Shown: positions 9,230-22,253, numbered from the stretch's first letter. The stretch is 64,000 bases of DNA from Rathayibacter sp. VKM Ac-2804 (GCF_009866655.1 NZ_CP047420.1:2666001-2730000); one strand, 5' to 3'. Notes: generated by a model from the sequence alone, not told the origin. Translations and numbers: made by a program.

Positions 9230-9355
9230 TGCAGATCGACTAGCGCCCTCAGGGCGCGTGTCGAGATCCACCCACGTCAGAAGACGCCGTGCGCAAACCT
9301 GCACTGCCGAGTGGCCCGAGTTCCGATACGCCCCTGCGGAGCGACTCGACCGCCA
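9230..9355. repeat. 125-bp inverted-arm repeat, degenerate copy C
   Basis: Same layout and length as copies A and B, with arms TGCAGATCGACTAGCGCCC and GATACGCCCCTGCGGAGC, but the centre and many arm positions have diverged. It looks like an older copy. Confidence 0.65.
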
Positions 9356-9402
9356 TGTCAGCGTGCCTCTGTCGAACGCCCTTGTCGGTGTGGTGTCGAT
9401 GA

Positions 9403-9527
9403 TGCTGATCGAGTAGCCCGCGAAGCGGGCGTCTCGCGATCCACCACTCTCCGGACAGGACCCTGCAGACCCGCCCTGCTGAGGACGCCTGGTCTCGATA
9501 CGCCCCTACGGGACTGCTCGACCAGCA
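9403..9527. repeat. 125-bp inverted-arm repeat, copy B
   Basis: Differs from copy A at only a handful of positions over 125 bases, including the centre (ACTCTCCGGACAGGA, GAGGACGCCTGG), which points to recent duplication or gene conversion. Confidence 0.85.
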
Positions 9528-9748
9528 GGAAGGGATCTCTGCCCTTCCGTGTTCCCCGGAACGGACGCACGCCGCCGGCTGACGCCCGTTACGGCTCCGC
9601 TCGCACCCCAGCGGCGGCGTGAGTGGACTCGGAGCGGCCTCAGGGGGGCTCATTAGAGCCCGTTTCGCGTCCGTTCGACGGCCCGACGCTCCGAGGAAGG
9701 CCGCAGACGCCCGCGCCCGCCCTGCGGGCTCCTTCGCCCCACGAGAAA

Positions 9749-9788
9749 GGGCCGGGTGCCGGAGGTGGAGACCTCCTGCACCCGGCCC
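9749..9788 (-). terminator. Hairpin terminator after ctaF
   Basis: Arms 9749-9766 and 9771-9788 pair over 18 bp with one mismatch and a 4-base loop. On the minus strand the stem is followed by TTTCTCG. It lies 20 bases past the ctaF stop and should end the ctaC-ctaD-ctaF transcript. Confidence 0.85.
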
Positions 9789-9807
9789 TCACGGCCGTCC
9801 TGCTCGC

Positions 9808-10224
9808 CTAGCGGGCGAAGTAGCCGCGGTAGTACTCGTACACCCAGCCGGCGATCGCGACCAGGAAGAGGCCGACCGCGATGTAGGTGATCCAGAAGCC
9901 GACCGCGAGGCCGAGGAAGGCCAGCGCGGCGGAGCCGCCGAGGATCAGCGGCCACCAGCTCCACGGGCTGAAGAAGCCCAGCTCGGGGTCGCCGTCGTCG
10001 ATGTCGGCGTCGAGGCGGTCCTCGGGCAGCTCGGCGCCCTGGGCCTTGTGCACCCGGCCGACGTAGAAGGCGATGAACCCGCCCAGCACCGACGAGAGCG
10101 CGATGCCCACGGTGCCGACCCACTCGATCTGACCGGTGTCGATCAGGGACCAGAGGATGTAGGTGACGTCCGCGAGGAGGAAGAACCCGGCGAGGAGCCA
10201 GAACAGATTGACGTTGGCGCGCAT
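9808..10224 (-). CDS. ctaF: Cytochrome c oxidase subunit IV CtaF
   Basis: Protein of 138 residues with four predicted membrane helices (about 7-27, 36-56, 90-108, 110-130) separated by an acidic loop (PEDRLDADIDDGDPELG). This is the layout of the actinobacterial oxidase subunit IV that stabilises the aa3 complex. It starts four bases after the ctaD stop, so it belongs to the ctaCDF operon. No catalytic residues are expected in this family. Confidence 0.92.
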   Translation of the reverse strand: MRANVNLFWLLAGFFLLADVTYILWSLIDTGQIEWVGTVGIALSSVLGGFIAFYVGRVHKAQGAELPEDRLDADIDDGDPELGFFSPWSWWPLILGGSAALAFLGLAVGFWITYIAVGLFLVAIAGWVYEYYRGYFAR

Positions 10225-10228
10225 GGCC

Positions 10229-11953
10229 CTACTTCACCGTGCCTTCGGACTTGTCGTACGTGGGGGCGTCCGGAGCGTCCTTCGCCGGGCCGATGCCGAC
10301 GGGGATGCCGGCCTCGGGGTGGTTGAGGTCGAAGGCCGGAGCCTCGCTGCGGATGCGCGGGATGGAGGTGAAGTTGTGCCGGGGCGGCGGGCAGGAGGTC
10401 GCCCACTCGAGCGACCGCGAGAAGCCCCACGGGTCGTTGACGGTGACCTTCGGCGCCTTGCGGGCCGTGATGTACACGTTCAGGAAGAACGGGATCAACG
10501 AGACGGCGAGGATCATCGCACCGACCGTCGACAGCTGGTTCATCCAGGTGAAGCCGTCCTCGGGCAGGTAGCTCGCGTAGCGGCGGGGCATGCCCACGAC
10601 GCCGAGCCAGTGCTGGATGAGGAAGGTGGTGTGGAAGCCGATGAACAGCAGCCAGAAGTGCCACTTGCCCAGCGTCTCGTTCAGCATCTTGCCGGTCCAC
10701 TTGGGCCACCAGAAGTAGAAGCCCGAGAACATCGCGAACACGACGGTGCCGAACACGACGTAGTGGAAGTGCGCGACGACGAAGTACGAGTCGGACACGT
10801 GGAAGTCGAGCGGCGGCGACGCGAGGATGACGCCGGTGAGTCCACCGAAGGTGAAGGTGATCAGGAAGCCGATCGCCCAGATCATCGGGGTCTCGAACGT
10901 CACGGATCCGCGCCACATGGTGCCGATCCAGTTGAAGATCTTCACGCCGGTCGGGACCGCGATGAGCATCGTCATCAGCGAGAAGAACGGCAGCAGCACC
11001 GAGCCGGTGACGTACATGTGGTGCGCCCACACCGTGACCGAGAGGGCCGCGATGGCGATGGTCGCGTAGATCAGCGTCTTGTAGCCGAAGATCGGCTTGC
11101 GGCTGAACACCGGGAAGACCTCGGAGACGATGCCGAAGAACGGCAGCGCGATGATGTACACCTCGGGGTGGCCGAAGAACCAGAAGAGGTGCTGCCAGAG
11201 CAGCACGCCGCCGTTGGCCGCGTCGTAGATGTGGGCATCGAACACGCGGTCGGCACCGAGGGCGAACATCGCCGCCGCGAGGACCGGGAAGGCCAGCAGC
11301 ACGAGGATCGACGTCACCAGGATGTTCCAGGTGAAGATCGGCATGCGGAACATCGTCATGCCGGGGGCGCGCATCGTGATGATCGTCGTGATGAAGTTCA
11401 CCGCGCCGAGGATCGTGCCGAAGCCCGAGAGTGCGAGGCCGAACACCCAGAGATTCCCGCCGAGCCCTGGCGAGAACGTGGTGCTCGAGAGTGGCGCGTA
11501 GGCGAACCAGCCGAACGACGCGGCGCCCTGCGGGGTGATGAAGCCGGCGACCGCGATCAGCGAGCCGAAGCTGTAGAGCCAGTAGGCGAACGCGTTGAGC
11601 CGCGGGAACGCGACGTCGGGGGCGCCGATCTGCAGCGGCATCAGGACGTTGGCGAAGCCCGCGAAGAGCGGCGTCGCGAACATCAGCAGCATGATCGTGC
11701 CGTGCATCGTGAAGAGCTGGTTGTACTGCTCGCGGGTCTCGACCACGGCGAGGCCGGGCTCGAAGAGCTGGGCGCGGATGACCAGGGCCATCACGCCCGC
11801 GATGCAGAAGTAGATGAACGAGGTGATCAGGTACATGTACCCGATGACCTTGTGGTCGGTGGACGTCATCCAGCGAACGAGGACGTTCGCCTTGCGCTCG
11901 ACCGGCGGTGTGCCGAATGCGCGGGACGGGGCGGGTGCGGTGGCGGTGCTCAT
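10229..11953 (-). CDS. ctaD: Cytochrome c oxidase subunit I CtaD
   Basis: Protein of 574 residues with about twelve membrane helices; the catalytic subunit that reduces O2 and pumps protons. His84 and His397 are in the positions of the low-spin heme a ligands, and His395 in VVAHFHYV binds the high-spin heme. The CuB site is His262 in [10 protein letters not shown] (with cross-linking Tyr266) plus His311-His312 in HHMYVTG. ATG 11953 has AGAGGGAG just upstream and lies 7 bases after the ctaC stop. In corynebacteria ctaD is usually unlinked (family knowledge); here it sits between ctaC and ctaF. Confidence 0.96.
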   Translation of the reverse strand: MSTATAPAPSRAFGTPPVERKANVLVRWMTSTDHKVIGYMYLITSFIYFCIAGVMALVIRAQLFEPGLAVVETREQYNQLFTMHGTIMLLMFATPLFAGFANVLMPLQIGAPDVAFPRLNAFAYWLYSFGSLIAVAGFITPQGAASFGWFAYAPLSSTTFSPGLGGNLWVFGLALSGFGTILGAVNFITTIITMRAPGMTMFRMPIFTWNILVTSILVLLAFPVLAAAMFALGADRVFDAHIYDAANGGVLLWQHLFWFFGHPEVYIIALPFFGIVSEVFPVFSRKPIFGYKTLIYATIAIAALSVTVWAHHMYVTGSVLLPFFSLMTMLIAVPTGVKIFNWIGTMWRGSVTFETPMIWAIGFLITFTFGGLTGVILASPPLDFHVSDSYFVVAHFHYVVFGTVVFAMFSGFYFWWPKWTGKMLNETLGKWHFWLLFIGFHTTFLIQHWLGVVGMPRRYASYLPEDGFTWMNQLSTVGAMILAVSLIPFFLNVYITARKAPKVTVNDPWGFSRSLEWATSCPPPRHNFTSIPRIRSEAPAFDLNHPEAGIPVGIGPAKDAPDAPTYDKSEGTVK

Positions 11954-11960
11954 GCTCCCT

Positions 11961-12845
11961 CTACTCCTCGTTCTCGGTTCGGGCCGGCGCGCCGGTGCCG
12001 GGCAGGTTGCTGTTGCGGTCGTACTCGGCGCCGAGCTGGCCGGTCTGGCCCGCGTCGCGCAGCGACTGGATGTAGTCGTCGTACTCGCCCTGCGAGACGA
12101 CCTTCACGTTGAAGAGCATCGCGGAGTGGTACTCGCCGCAGAGCTCGGCGCACTTGCCGGCGTAGGTCCCCTCCTTGAGCGGCGTGACGTACATGTAGTT
12201 CGTCTTGCCGGGGATCATGTCCTTCTTGTAGAGGAAGTCGACGACCCAGAAGGAGTGGATGACGTCGCGCGCGTCGAGCTGGATCTTGATCTTCTGGTTC
12301 ACCGGCAGGTAGAGCGTCGGGACCTCGGACTCGACCAGCGAGCCGACGCCGTCGGCGCTGTCCTCGTACTGGCCCTGGATGCCTGCCGAGTAGACGTCCT
12401 CGTCGACGTAGTTGAAGTCCCACGCCCACTGCTTGCCGTACACCTGGATGGTCTCGTCCGGGTCGTCGTAGGCCTGCTCGATGGCGGCCTGGTCGCGCGC
12501 GGTGAAGGCGAAGAAGCCGATCACGAGGATCAGCGGCACGATCGTGTAGAAGATCTCGATCGGCATGTTGTAGCGCAGCTGCACCGGCAGGCCGGTCTGG
12601 CCCTTCCGGCGGCGGTAGACGACGACCGCCCAGATCGTCAGGCCCCAGGTGATGACACCCACGGCGAGGAGGACGATCCAGGAGGTGACCCAGAGTCCGA
12701 TGACCCGGTCGACGTGGTTCGTCGTGCCGGGTTCGGTGGGGAGCCAGCCCTGCAGCTGCTCCTGCGTGCAGCCCGCGAGGACGAGGGCGAGAGCTCCTGC
12801 GACGGGTACTGCGACCCATCGGCGGAGACGGCGATTGAAGCGCAC
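11961..12845 (-). CDS. ctaC: Cytochrome c oxidase subunit II CtaC
   Basis: Protein of 294 residues starting at GTG 12845 with AAAGG upstream. The lipobox LAGC places lipidated Cys26; two membrane helices (about 50-76 and 96-116) precede the external cupredoxin domain. CuA ligands are His197, Cys232, Cys236, His240 and Met243 ([12 protein letters not shown]). It receives electrons from QcrC. First gene of ctaC-ctaD-ctaF; maturation should involve LspA, encoded at 23228-23821. Confidence 0.95.
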   Translation of the reverse strand: MRFNRRLRRWVAVPVAGALALVLAGCTQEQLQGWLPTEPGTTNHVDRVIGLWVTSWIVLLAVGVITWGLTIWAVVVYRRRKGQTGLPVQLRYNMPIEIFYTIVPLILVIGFFAFTARDQAAIEQAYDDPDETIQVYGKQWAWDFNYVDEDVYSAGIQGQYEDSADGVGSLVESEVPTLYLPVNQKIKIQLDARDVIHSFWVVDFLYKKDMIPGKTNYMYVTPLKEGTYAGKCAELCGEYHSAMLFNVKVVSQGEYDDYIQSLRDAGQTGQLGAEYDRNSNLPGTGAPARTENEE

Positions 12846-12871
12846 CGGTGACCTTTCGGAAGACTGGGGAC

Positions 12872-12893
12872 CAGTTCACACGAAACTGTATTA
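12872..12893 (-). promoter_or_regulatory. Probable ctaC promoter
   Basis: On the minus strand TAATAC (12893-12888) overlaps TACAGT, a TANNNT -10 candidate, about 40 bases before the ctaC GTG. A short palindrome, CAGTT-7-AACTG (12872-12888), covers the expected start site and could be an operator. Confidence 0.45.
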
Positions 12894-12980
12894 GACCGGC
12901 CCTAGCCTACCCGCCGTCGTCGGCAGGGAGTGCACCGGCACCCGCTCTTGACCTCGCGCCGAAGTGGTGCTGCGACGACG

Positions 12981-13024
12981 AACGGCGCCCGACCGCCCGC
13001 CGGAGCGGGGTGTCGGGCGCCGTT
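12981..13024 (-). terminator. Hairpin terminator after erpA
   Basis: A perfect 13-bp stem (12981-12993 with 13012-13024) encloses a second GC-rich stem. It lies 33 bases beyond the erpA stop and is followed on the minus strand by TTCGTCG. Confidence 0.8.
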
Positions 13025-13057
13025 CGAGCGGGCCGTGCGGCGTGTCGCCGCGGACGA

Positions 13058-13423
13058 TCAGTGGAAGCTGTCGCCGCAGGCGCAGCTGCCGCCGGCGTTG
13101 GGGTTGTCGATGGTGAAGCCCTGCTTCTGGATGGTGTCCTCGAAGTCGATCGAGGCGCCGTCGAGGTAGGGGACGCTCATCTTGTCGACGACGAGGCCGA
13201 CGCCCTCGAACTCGACCGCGGCGTCGCCGTCCAGCGTGCGCTCGTCGAAGTAGAGCTGGTAGATCAGGCCGGAGCAGCCGCCGGGCTGCACGGCGACGCG
13301 CAGGCGCAGGTCGTCGCGGCCCTCCTGCTCGAGGAGGCTCTTCACCTTGGCGGCGGCGACGGGGGTCATCGAGACGCCGTGCGCCGCGGTGGTCGTGCTG
13401 GCGGTCAGTGTCGTGTCGGACAT
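13058..13423 (-). CDS. erpA: Iron-sulfur cluster insertion protein ErpA/HesB family
   Basis: Protein of 121 residues of the A-type Fe-S carrier family. The three cluster-binding cysteines are Cys50 in QPGGCSGL and Cys114/Cys116 in the C-terminal CAC motif. It probably delivers 4Fe-4S clusters to apo-enzymes. ATG 13423 has GAGGAG at ideal distance. Single gene ended by its own hairpin; an erpA-like gene near cta genes is also found in M. tuberculosis (Rv2204c). The erpA name is by family; other A-type carriers are similar. Confidence 0.9.
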   Translation of the reverse strand: MSDTTLTASTTTAAHGVSMTPVAAAKVKSLLEQEGRDDLRLRVAVQPGGCSGLIYQLYFDERTLDGDAAVEFEGVGLVVDKMSVPYLDGASIDFEDTIQKQGFTIDNPNAGGSCACGDSFH

Positions 13424-13531
13424 GTCACTCCTCGGTGGGATGGGCGATAACGCGCAGGACGGGATCGGTCGGCGTGCGTCCGACGATTCTACGGTGGCAA
13501 CCCGGATGCGGGCCGGGCTATTCCGAATCGC

Positions 13532-14950
13532 TCAGGCGCGGTGCCCGGCCGCGCGCAGCAGGAACAGCGCCTCCGTCTGCGCCGCGCGCTTGAAGACCCC
13601 CAGGTGCAGCGACTCGTTCGGGCTGTGGGCGCGCGAGTCGGGGTCCTCGACACCGGTGACCAGGATCTGCGCCGTCGGGAACTCGCGGACGAGATCGGCG
13701 ATGAAGGGGATGCTGCCGCCGACACCGGTCTCCAGCGGCGCGCGGCCCCACGCGTCCGCCATCGCCTGCTCGACCAGGCCGACGGCCCAGCCCGAGGTGT
13801 CGACGAGGAAGGGCTCCCCCGTGTCGACGTCGGCGATCTCGAGGTGGGCGCCGAACGGGGCGTGTGCCCGCAGGTGCCGCTCGAGCGCGGCGAAGCCCTC
13901 GGGCGCCTCCTGCCCGGGCGCGATCCGCGCGCTGATCTTGACCCGCACGGAGGCGCTCAGGGTGTTGGAGGCGTCCACGACGCTCGGCGCATCGATGCCG
14001 GTGACGGTGATCGACGGCTTCGACCAGATGCGGGAGAGGAACGGCCCGGAGCCGATCGGCGAGACGCCGTCGAGGAGGCCCGCGTCGCGGCGCAGGTCGT
14101 CCTCGGTGGTCTCGGGGACCGCCCCGTCGTGCTCCGTGAGCCCCGCGACGGCGACCGAGCCGTCCTCGTTCCAGAGCGTGTCGAGCAGGCGGATCGTCGC
14201 GAGCATCGCGTCGGGGACCGCGCCGCCGAGCATGCCCGAGTGCGACGCGTGGTCGAGGGTGCGCACGGTGAGGGTCAGGGTGACGTTGCCGCGCAGCCCG
14301 ACGGTGAGCGACGGGGTGTCGACGTCCCAGTTGTCGCTGTCGGCGACGACGATCACGTCGGCCCGCAGCGCGTCGTGGTGCTCGCGGAGGAAGGTGGGGA
14401 ACGAGCGGGAGCCGAACTCCTCCTCGCCCTCGATGAAGAGCACGAGGCCGAGGTCGTGGTCGTCGCCCGCCACGCGGCGCAGGGCGCGCACGGCCGCGAG
14501 GTGCGAGACCACGCCGGCCTTGTCGTCGGCGGCACCGCGGCCGTACAGGCGGTCGCCGCGCACGGTCGGCTCGAACGGCGGCGTCTCCCACACCTCCTCG
14601 GCGCCCTGCGGCTGCACGTCGTGGTGGGCGTAGAGCAGCACGGTGGGCGCTCCGTTGCGGGCGGCCCGCGTCGCGAGGACGGCGGGCTGGCCGAGCCGGT
14701 CCGAGTCTCCGATCGTGGAGCTGCGGATCGAGACGTCGTCGAAGACGCCGGTCTCGCGGGCGAGCTCGGCGATCGCCTCGGCGCTGGCGGCGACGCGGGT
14801 GGCGTCGAAGCCGTCCCAGGAGACGGAGGGGATCCGGACGAGGCGCCCCAGCTCGGCGAGCGAGCGGGGCAGGTCGTCGAGCACGGCGGCGAGGACCGCC
14901 TCCTCGTCGGCGGGCAGGGTGGAGGACGGAGTCGGAGCGTCGTGAGCCAT
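13532..14950 (-). CDS. M20-family metallopeptidase (dipeptidase)
   Basis: Protein of 472 residues, full length for M20 dipeptidases. Metal-binding and catalytic motifs are YAHHDVQP (His110, Asp112 region), GRGAADDKAG (138-146, bridging Asp) and EGEEEFGS (general-base Glu). Predicted cytoplasmic, hydrolysing dipeptides or N-acyl amino acids; the substrate is unknown. ATG 14950 is preferred over longer upstream frames because TAAGAT ends 7 bases before it, a leaderless start. Divergent from the DUF3043 gene. Confidence 0.9.
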   Translation of the reverse strand: MAHDAPTPSSTLPADEEAVLAAVLDDLPRSLAELGRLVRIPSVSWDGFDATRVAASAEAIAELARETGVFDDVSIRSSTIGDSDRLGQPAVLATRAARNGAPTVLLYAHHDVQPQGAEEVWETPPFEPTVRGDRLYGRGAADDKAGVVSHLAAVRALRRVAGDDHDLGLVLFIEGEEEFGSRSFPTFLREHHDALRADVIVVADSDNWDVDTPSLTVGLRGNVTLTLTVRTLDHASHSGMLGGAVPDAMLATIRLLDTLWNEDGSVAVAGLTEHDGAVPETTEDDLRRDAGLLDGVSPIGSGPFLSRIWSKPSITVTGIDAPSVVDASNTLSASVRVKISARIAPGQEAPEGFAALERHLRAHAPFGAHLEIADVDTGEPFLVDTSGWAVGLVEQAMADAWGRAPLETGVGGSIPFIADLVREFPTAQILVTGVEDPDSRAHSPNESLHLGVFKRAAQTEALFLLRAAGHRA

Positions 14951-14955
14951 GGAGG

Positions 14956-14963
14956 TAATCTTA
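14956..14963. promoter_or_regulatory. Overlapping divergent -10 boxes, M20 peptidase and DUF3043 gene
   Basis: TAATCT on the plus strand (14956-14961) and TAAGAT on the minus strand (14963-14958) overlap. The minus box ends 7 bases before the peptidase ATG. The plus box would give a leader of about 26 bases for the DUF3043 gene. The two promoters are likely mutually exclusive. Confidence 0.5.
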
Positions 14964-14993
14964 AGAGACCCTCGATTCCAAGGACGTTCCCCT

Positions 14994-15566
14994 GTGGCCA
15001 AGCACCCGATCGCACCCGACACCCCCGACGACGCCGACGTGACGGCCGTCGGGAAGGGCCGACCGACCCCGACGCGCCGCGAGCAGGAGCTCGCCCGCAA
15101 GCGTCCGCTGGTCGTCACCGACCGCAAGCAGGCCGCGCGCGACGCCCGCGTGAAGACCGCGGAGCTGCGCGAGCAGGCCCGTGTGGGCATGGCCGCCGGC
15201 GACCAGCGCTACCTGCCGGTGCGCGACAAGGGCCCGCAGCGCAAGTACGTCCGCGACTACGTGGACGCGCGCTTCAGCTTCGGCGAGTTCCTCATCCCGG
15301 TGATGGTCGTCGTCCTGCTGATCAGCTTCTTCCCGCAGCCCGAGCTCGCCTCGCTCACGCTGATCGTGCTGTGGGCGTTCTTCCTGCTCGCCGTTCTCGA
15401 CTGCGTCCTGCTCGGCCGTCGCCTGAAGAAGAAGCTCGCCGAGCGCTTCGGCGGCGCCGACAAGGTCGAGAAGGGCATCCCGTGGTACGCCGCGATGCGC
15501 GCCCTCCAGCTGCGCGTGATGCGCCTCCCGAAGCCGCAGGTCAAGCGCGGGGCGTTCCCGGCCTGA
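14994..15566 (+). CDS. DUF3043 family membrane protein
   Basis: Protein of 190 residues recognised as the actinobacterial DUF3043 family. A charged N-terminal half (RREQELARKRPLVVTDRKQAAR) is followed by two membrane helices near residues 83-102 and 105-125, then a basic tail. Function unknown. GTG 14994 with AAGGAC upstream gives the family N-terminus (VAKHP); an in-frame ATG at 14949 overlaps the divergent promoter and is less likely. Confidence 0.85.
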   Translation: MAKHPIAPDTPDDADVTAVGKGRPTPTRREQELARKRPLVVTDRKQAARDARVKTAELREQARVGMAAGDQRYLPVRDKGPQRKYVRDYVDARFSFGEFLIPVMVVVLLISFFPQPELASLTLIVLWAFFLLAVLDCVLLGRRLKKKLAERFGGADKVEKGIPWYAAMRALQLRVMRLPKPQVKRGAFPA

Positions 15567-15642
15567 CCTCGTCGTCCCGGGCCTGAGCCGATCGGCGCGG
15601 GCCGCGTCGGGCGCGGAACCGCACCCGCTACGGACCCGGCCG

Positions 15643-16680
15643 CTACGCCGAGCGCAGCCGCGCGAGGCCGCGGTTGATCTGCCGGCCCCAGAGGGGACCG
15701 CGGAAGACGAACGCCGAGTAGCCCTGCACCAGGGTGGCGCCGGCGTCGAGGCGCTCCTGCACGTCCTCGGCGGTGTCCACTCCCCCGACGGAGATCACGC
15801 AGAACTCCGCGGGCACGACGCCGCGGATGACCCGCAGCACCTCGAGCGCGCGCACGGCGAGCGGAGCGCCGGACAGGCCGCCGGCTCCCGCGCGCTCGAC
15901 GACGGCCCGCTCGGTGCGCAGGCCCTCGCGGGAGAGCGTCGTGTTCGTCGCGATGACGCCCGCGAGGCCCAGGCGCACGGCGAGCTCCGCGACGCGGACC
16001 ACCTCGTCGTCCGAGAGGTCCGGCGCGATCTTGACGAGCAGCGGAGTCGTGTCCGCCGCCTCCGCGACCGCGGCGAGCAGCGGCTCGAGCTTGTCGATCT
16101 CCTGCAGGCCGCGCAGGCCCGGGGTGTTCGGCGAGCTGACGTTGACGACGAGGTAGTCGGCGAGCGGCGCGAGCATCCGCGCGCTGATGAGGTAGTCCTC
16201 GACGGCGTCGTCGACGTCGACCACCCGGCTCTTGCCGATGTTGACGCCGATGACGGGGCGTCCGCGTGCGCCGCGGAGGCGGGCGAGACGCCCGGCCGCC
16301 GCGCGGGCGCCGCGGTTGTTGAAGCCCATCCGGTTGATCAGCGCGCGGTCGGCGATCAGCCGGAAGAGCCGCGGGCGGTCGTTGCCGGGCTGGGCGCGAG
16401 CGGTGAGCGTGCCGACCTCGACGTGGCCGAAGCCGAGCGCGCCGAGGCCGAGCACGGCGGTCGCGTCCTTGTCGAAGCCGGCGGCGACGCCGAACGGGGT
16501 GGCGAAGCGCAGGCCGAGCGCCTCGACCGAGAGGTCGGCGCGCGGCACGGTCAGCCGGCGGACCAGCGGGCCCACGGGCCCGAGCGCCTGGATGACCGGG
16601 AAGGCGAGGTGGTGGGCGCGCTCGGGATCGAGGCGCTTGAGCACGGTGGAGAACAGCAGCGGGTACACGGCGGCGCTCAC
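15643..16680 (-). CDS. pyrD: Quinone-dependent dihydroorotate dehydrogenase PyrD (class 2)
   Basis: Protein of 345 residues. [21 protein letters not shown] and VNVSSPNT mark a class 2 enzyme; the serine in VNVSSPNT is the catalytic base of this class. An N-terminal helix of about 40 residues associates with the membrane quinone pool. It oxidises dihydroorotate to orotate in pyrimidine synthesis, feeding electrons to menaquinone and so to the bcc-aa3 complex. GTG 16680 overlaps the nrdR stop by four bases. Confidence 0.94.
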   Translation of the reverse strand: MSAAVYPLLFSTVLKRLDPERAHHLAFPVIQALGPVGPLVRRLTVPRADLSVEALGLRFATPFGVAAGFDKDATAVLGLGALGFGHVEVGTLTARAQPGNDRPRLFRLIADRALINRMGFNNRGARAAAGRLARLRGARGRPVIGVNIGKSRVVDVDDAVEDYLISARMLAPLADYLVVNVSSPNTPGLRGLQEIDKLEPLLAAVAEAADTTPLLVKIAPDLSDDEVVRVAELAVRLGLAGVIATNTTLSREGLRTERAVVERAGAGGLSGAPLAVRALEVLRVIRGVVPAEFCVISVGGVDTAEDVQERLDAGATLVQGYSAFVFRGPLWGRQINRGLARLRSA

Positions 16681-17153
16681 AGCTCGTCGGCGGTGTGCAG
16701 GGCGGCGGGGCGCTCGGCGCGCAGCAGCGCGATCGCCGACTCGAAGTCGTCGAGCGAGTCGAACGCCTGGTAGACGCTCGCGAAGCGCAGGTAGGCGACC
16801 TCGTCCAGCTCGCGCAGCGGCAGGAGGATCGCGAGTCCGATGTCGTTCGCGTCGATCTGCGAGGCGCCGGTGGAGCGGAGGTTCTCCTCCACCCGCTGGG
16901 CGAGCACGGCGAGATCGGTGTCGGTGACCGGGCGGCCCTGGCAGGCCTTCCGGACACCGCTGACGATCTTCTCGCGGCTGAAGGGCTCGACCACTCCGCT
17001 GCGCTTGATCACGACGAGGCTCGCGGTCTCGGTGGTGGAGAAGCGGCGGCCGCAGGACGGGCACTGGCGGCGGCGGCGGATGGAGAGGCCGTCGTCGCTG
17101 GTGCGCGAGTCGATGACGCGGGAGTCGGGGTGACGGCAGAAGGGGCAGAACAT
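16677..17153 (-). CDS. nrdR: Transcriptional repressor NrdR
   Basis: Protein of 158 residues with an N-terminal zinc ribbon (CPFC at 3-6, CPSC at 31-34) followed by an ATP-cone domain containing [17 protein letters not shown]. NrdR represses ribonucleotide reductase genes in response to bound ATP/dATP. No nrd gene or NrdR box is visible in the window. It overlaps pyrD and lies 18 bases downstream of hisD, an operon mixing histidine, nucleotide and pyrimidine functions. Confidence 0.95.
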   Translation of the reverse strand: MFCPFCRHPDSRVIDSRTSDDGLSIRRRRQCPSCGRRFSTTETASLVVIKRSGVVEPFSREKIVSGVRKACQGRPVTDTDLAVLAQRVEENLRSTGASQIDANDIGLAILLPLRELDEVAYLRFASVYQAFDSLDDFESAIALLRAERPAALHTADEL

Positions 17154-17171
17154 CTCGGGTGCCTCTCGAGG

Positions 17172-18476
17172 TCAGGCGAAGCGGGCGTCGACGGCGTCGC
17201 CGTGCGCGGGCAGCGCCTCGGCGTCGCTCAGCGCGCGGATGTGCGGGGCGACCCGCTGCAGGGCGGCGCGGTCGTAGGAGACGAGCTGCTGCGGGCGGAG
17301 GAAGGTGTGCGCGCCGAGCCCGGAGGAGAAGCGCGCCTGCCCGAGGGTCGGCAGCACGTGGTTCGAGCCGGCGAGGTAGTCGCCGAGGCTGACCGGCGTC
17401 GTCGGGCCGAGGAAGACGGCGCCGGCGTCGTGGATCCGCTCGGCGGTCACCTCGGGATCGACGGTGTGCAGCTCGAGGTGCTCGGGACCGTAGGCGTCGC
17501 TGAAGGCGCAGGCGATCTCGAGGTCGTCGACGATCACGAGCGCCGACTGCGGGCCGGCGAGGGCGATGCCCACCCGCTCGGAGTGGTGGGTGCGCGCGGC
17601 CTGCTCGGCGATCTCGCGCTCGACGGCCTCGGCGAGGGCCGGGTCGTCGGTGACGAGGACGGCGGAGGCGGCCTCGTCGTGCTCGGCCTGGCTGACCAGG
17701 TCGGCGGCGATCAGGCGGGGGTCGGCGGTGGAGTCCGCGATGACGAGGATCTCGGTCGGTCCGGCCTCGGAGTCGATGCCGACCTGGCCGAGCACCTGGC
17801 GCTTGGCGGTGGTGACCCAGACGTTGCCGGGGCCGGTGATGATGCTGACGGGATCGAGGCCGAGGGAGTCGACGCCGTAGGCGAGGGCGGCGACCGCACC
17901 GGCCCCGCCCATCGCGTACACCTCGTCGACGCCGAGGAGTCCGGCGGCGGCGAGGATCGTCGGGTGCACGGAGCCGCCGAACGCCTTCTGCGGCGGCGAG
18001 GCGATCGCGACGGAGCCGACGCCGGCGGCCTGGGCGGGCACGGCGTTCATGATCACGCTCGAGGGGTAGACGGCCTTGCCGCCGGGGACGTAGAGGCCCG
18101 CGCGGCCGACGGGCTGCCAGCGCTGGGTCACGGTGGCGCCGTCGTCGAGAACGGTCGTGCGGGCCGGCGGGATCTGCGCGGCGCTGGCCTTGCGGACGCG
18201 GACGATCGCCTCCTCGAGGGCCGCGCGGATCGCGGGGTCGAGGTCGCGGACCGCGGCGGCGATGTCCTCGGCGGGGACGCGCAGGTGCGGCGGGCGGACG
18301 CCGTCGAGGCGCTCGGCCTGGTCGAGCAGCGCCTCGGCGCCGCGCGCGCGGACGTCGGCGATCAGCTCGGCGACGACGGGTCCGACGGAGGCGGAGGTGC
18401 CGGGGTTGCGCGGAACGAGGGCGAGGAGCTCGGCGGCGGACGGGCGCCGCCCCCGCAGATCGAGAGTCTGAATCAT
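17172..18476 (-). CDS. hisD: Histidinol dehydrogenase HisD
   Basis: Protein of 434 residues, full length. GPGNVWVTTAKR, DSEAGPTEI, the zinc-ligand segment SQAEHDE and GSNHVLPT are conserved. It catalyses the last two steps of histidine synthesis (histidinol to histidine, two NAD reductions). ATG 18476. Other his genes are not in the window; hisD begins 264 bases downstream of dnaE, separated from it by repeats. Confidence 0.95.
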   Translation of the reverse strand: MIQTLDLRGRRPSAAELLALVPRNPGTSASVGPVVAELIADVRARGAEALLDQAERLDGVRPPHLRVPAEDIAAAVRDLDPAIRAALEEAIVRVRKASAAQIPPARTTVLDDGATVTQRWQPVGRAGLYVPGGKAVYPSSVIMNAVPAQAAGVGSVAIASPPQKAFGGSVHPTILAAAGLLGVDEVYAMGGAGAVAALAYGVDSLGLDPVSIITGPGNVWVTTAKRQVLGQVGIDSEAGPTEILVIADSTADPRLIAADLVSQAEHDEAASAVLVTDDPALAEAVEREIAEQAARTHHSERVGIALAGPQSALVIVDDLEIACAFSDAYGPEHLELHTVDPEVTAERIHDAGAVFLGPTTPVSLGDYLAGSNHVLPTLGQARFSSGLGAHTFLRPQQLVSYDRAALQRVAPHIRALSDAEALPAHGDAVDARFA

Positions 18477-18561
18477 GGCCGCCCCAGCCTACCGGCCGCA
18501 CTCGCGCGCTCCCCCGCGGGCGCCTCCCGCGCCGCCGACCGCGGGGACTCGATCCGTCGCC

Positions 18562-18600
18562 GGGTCTCGATGCGCCGCTGCGCGGCTACTCGACCAGCAT
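18562..18600. repeat. Single arm of the CTCGACCAGCA repeat family
   Basis: The sequence from GGGTCTCGATGCGCC to CTACTCGACCAGCA matches the right arm of the 125-bp elements at 9.0-9.5 kb. It directly precedes the 117-bp two-hairpin element. Confidence 0.7.
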
Positions 18601-18617
18601 GCACTGCGCGCGGCCCG

Positions 18618-18734
18618 AGGCGAACCGGCGATCCGCGTGCCGGCGGATCGCCGCAGCCGAACGCAGGACGCTCTGCAGAACGCGACCACCCGCACGAGCC
18701 GACCGCGGCGAGCCGGGCAGCGACCGGCTCGCAC
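18618..18734 (-). repeat. 117-bp two-hairpin element, copy 3 (after dnaE)
   Basis: Aligns without gaps to the two copies at 52.1-52.3 kb. Hairpin 1 (18627-18636 with 18643-18652, GGCGATCCGC stem) and hairpin 2 (18708-18716 with 18724-18732, GCGAGCCGG stem) differ in sequence from the other copies yet pair perfectly. The conserved centre is GACGCTCTGCAGAACGCG. The element ends six bases beyond the dnaE stop codon. Confidence 0.8.
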
Positions 18735-18740
18735 GAAGGC

Positions 18741-22253
<3,513 letters not shown>

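Larger units (their letters stand above)
8839..9748. other. Gene-free gap between convergent qcrB and ctaF, filled with repeats
   Basis: No convincing gene is present: open frames on both strands lack family motifs and ribosome-binding sites, and they cross the repeats. The gap contains a degenerate 32-bp phased array (8917-9044), three copies of a roughly 125-bp inverted-arm element (9013-9137, 9230-9355, 9403-9527) and a long imperfect hairpin near 9568-9619 with arms ACGCCGCCG and CGGCGGCGT. The remaining sequence is unassigned. Confidence 0.7.

Noticed and set aside
8917-9527. CRISPR array
   Set aside because: Periodicity of 32 bases looks similar, but the repeated part is only about 10-14 bases and degenerate, larger units are inverted, and no cas genes are present.
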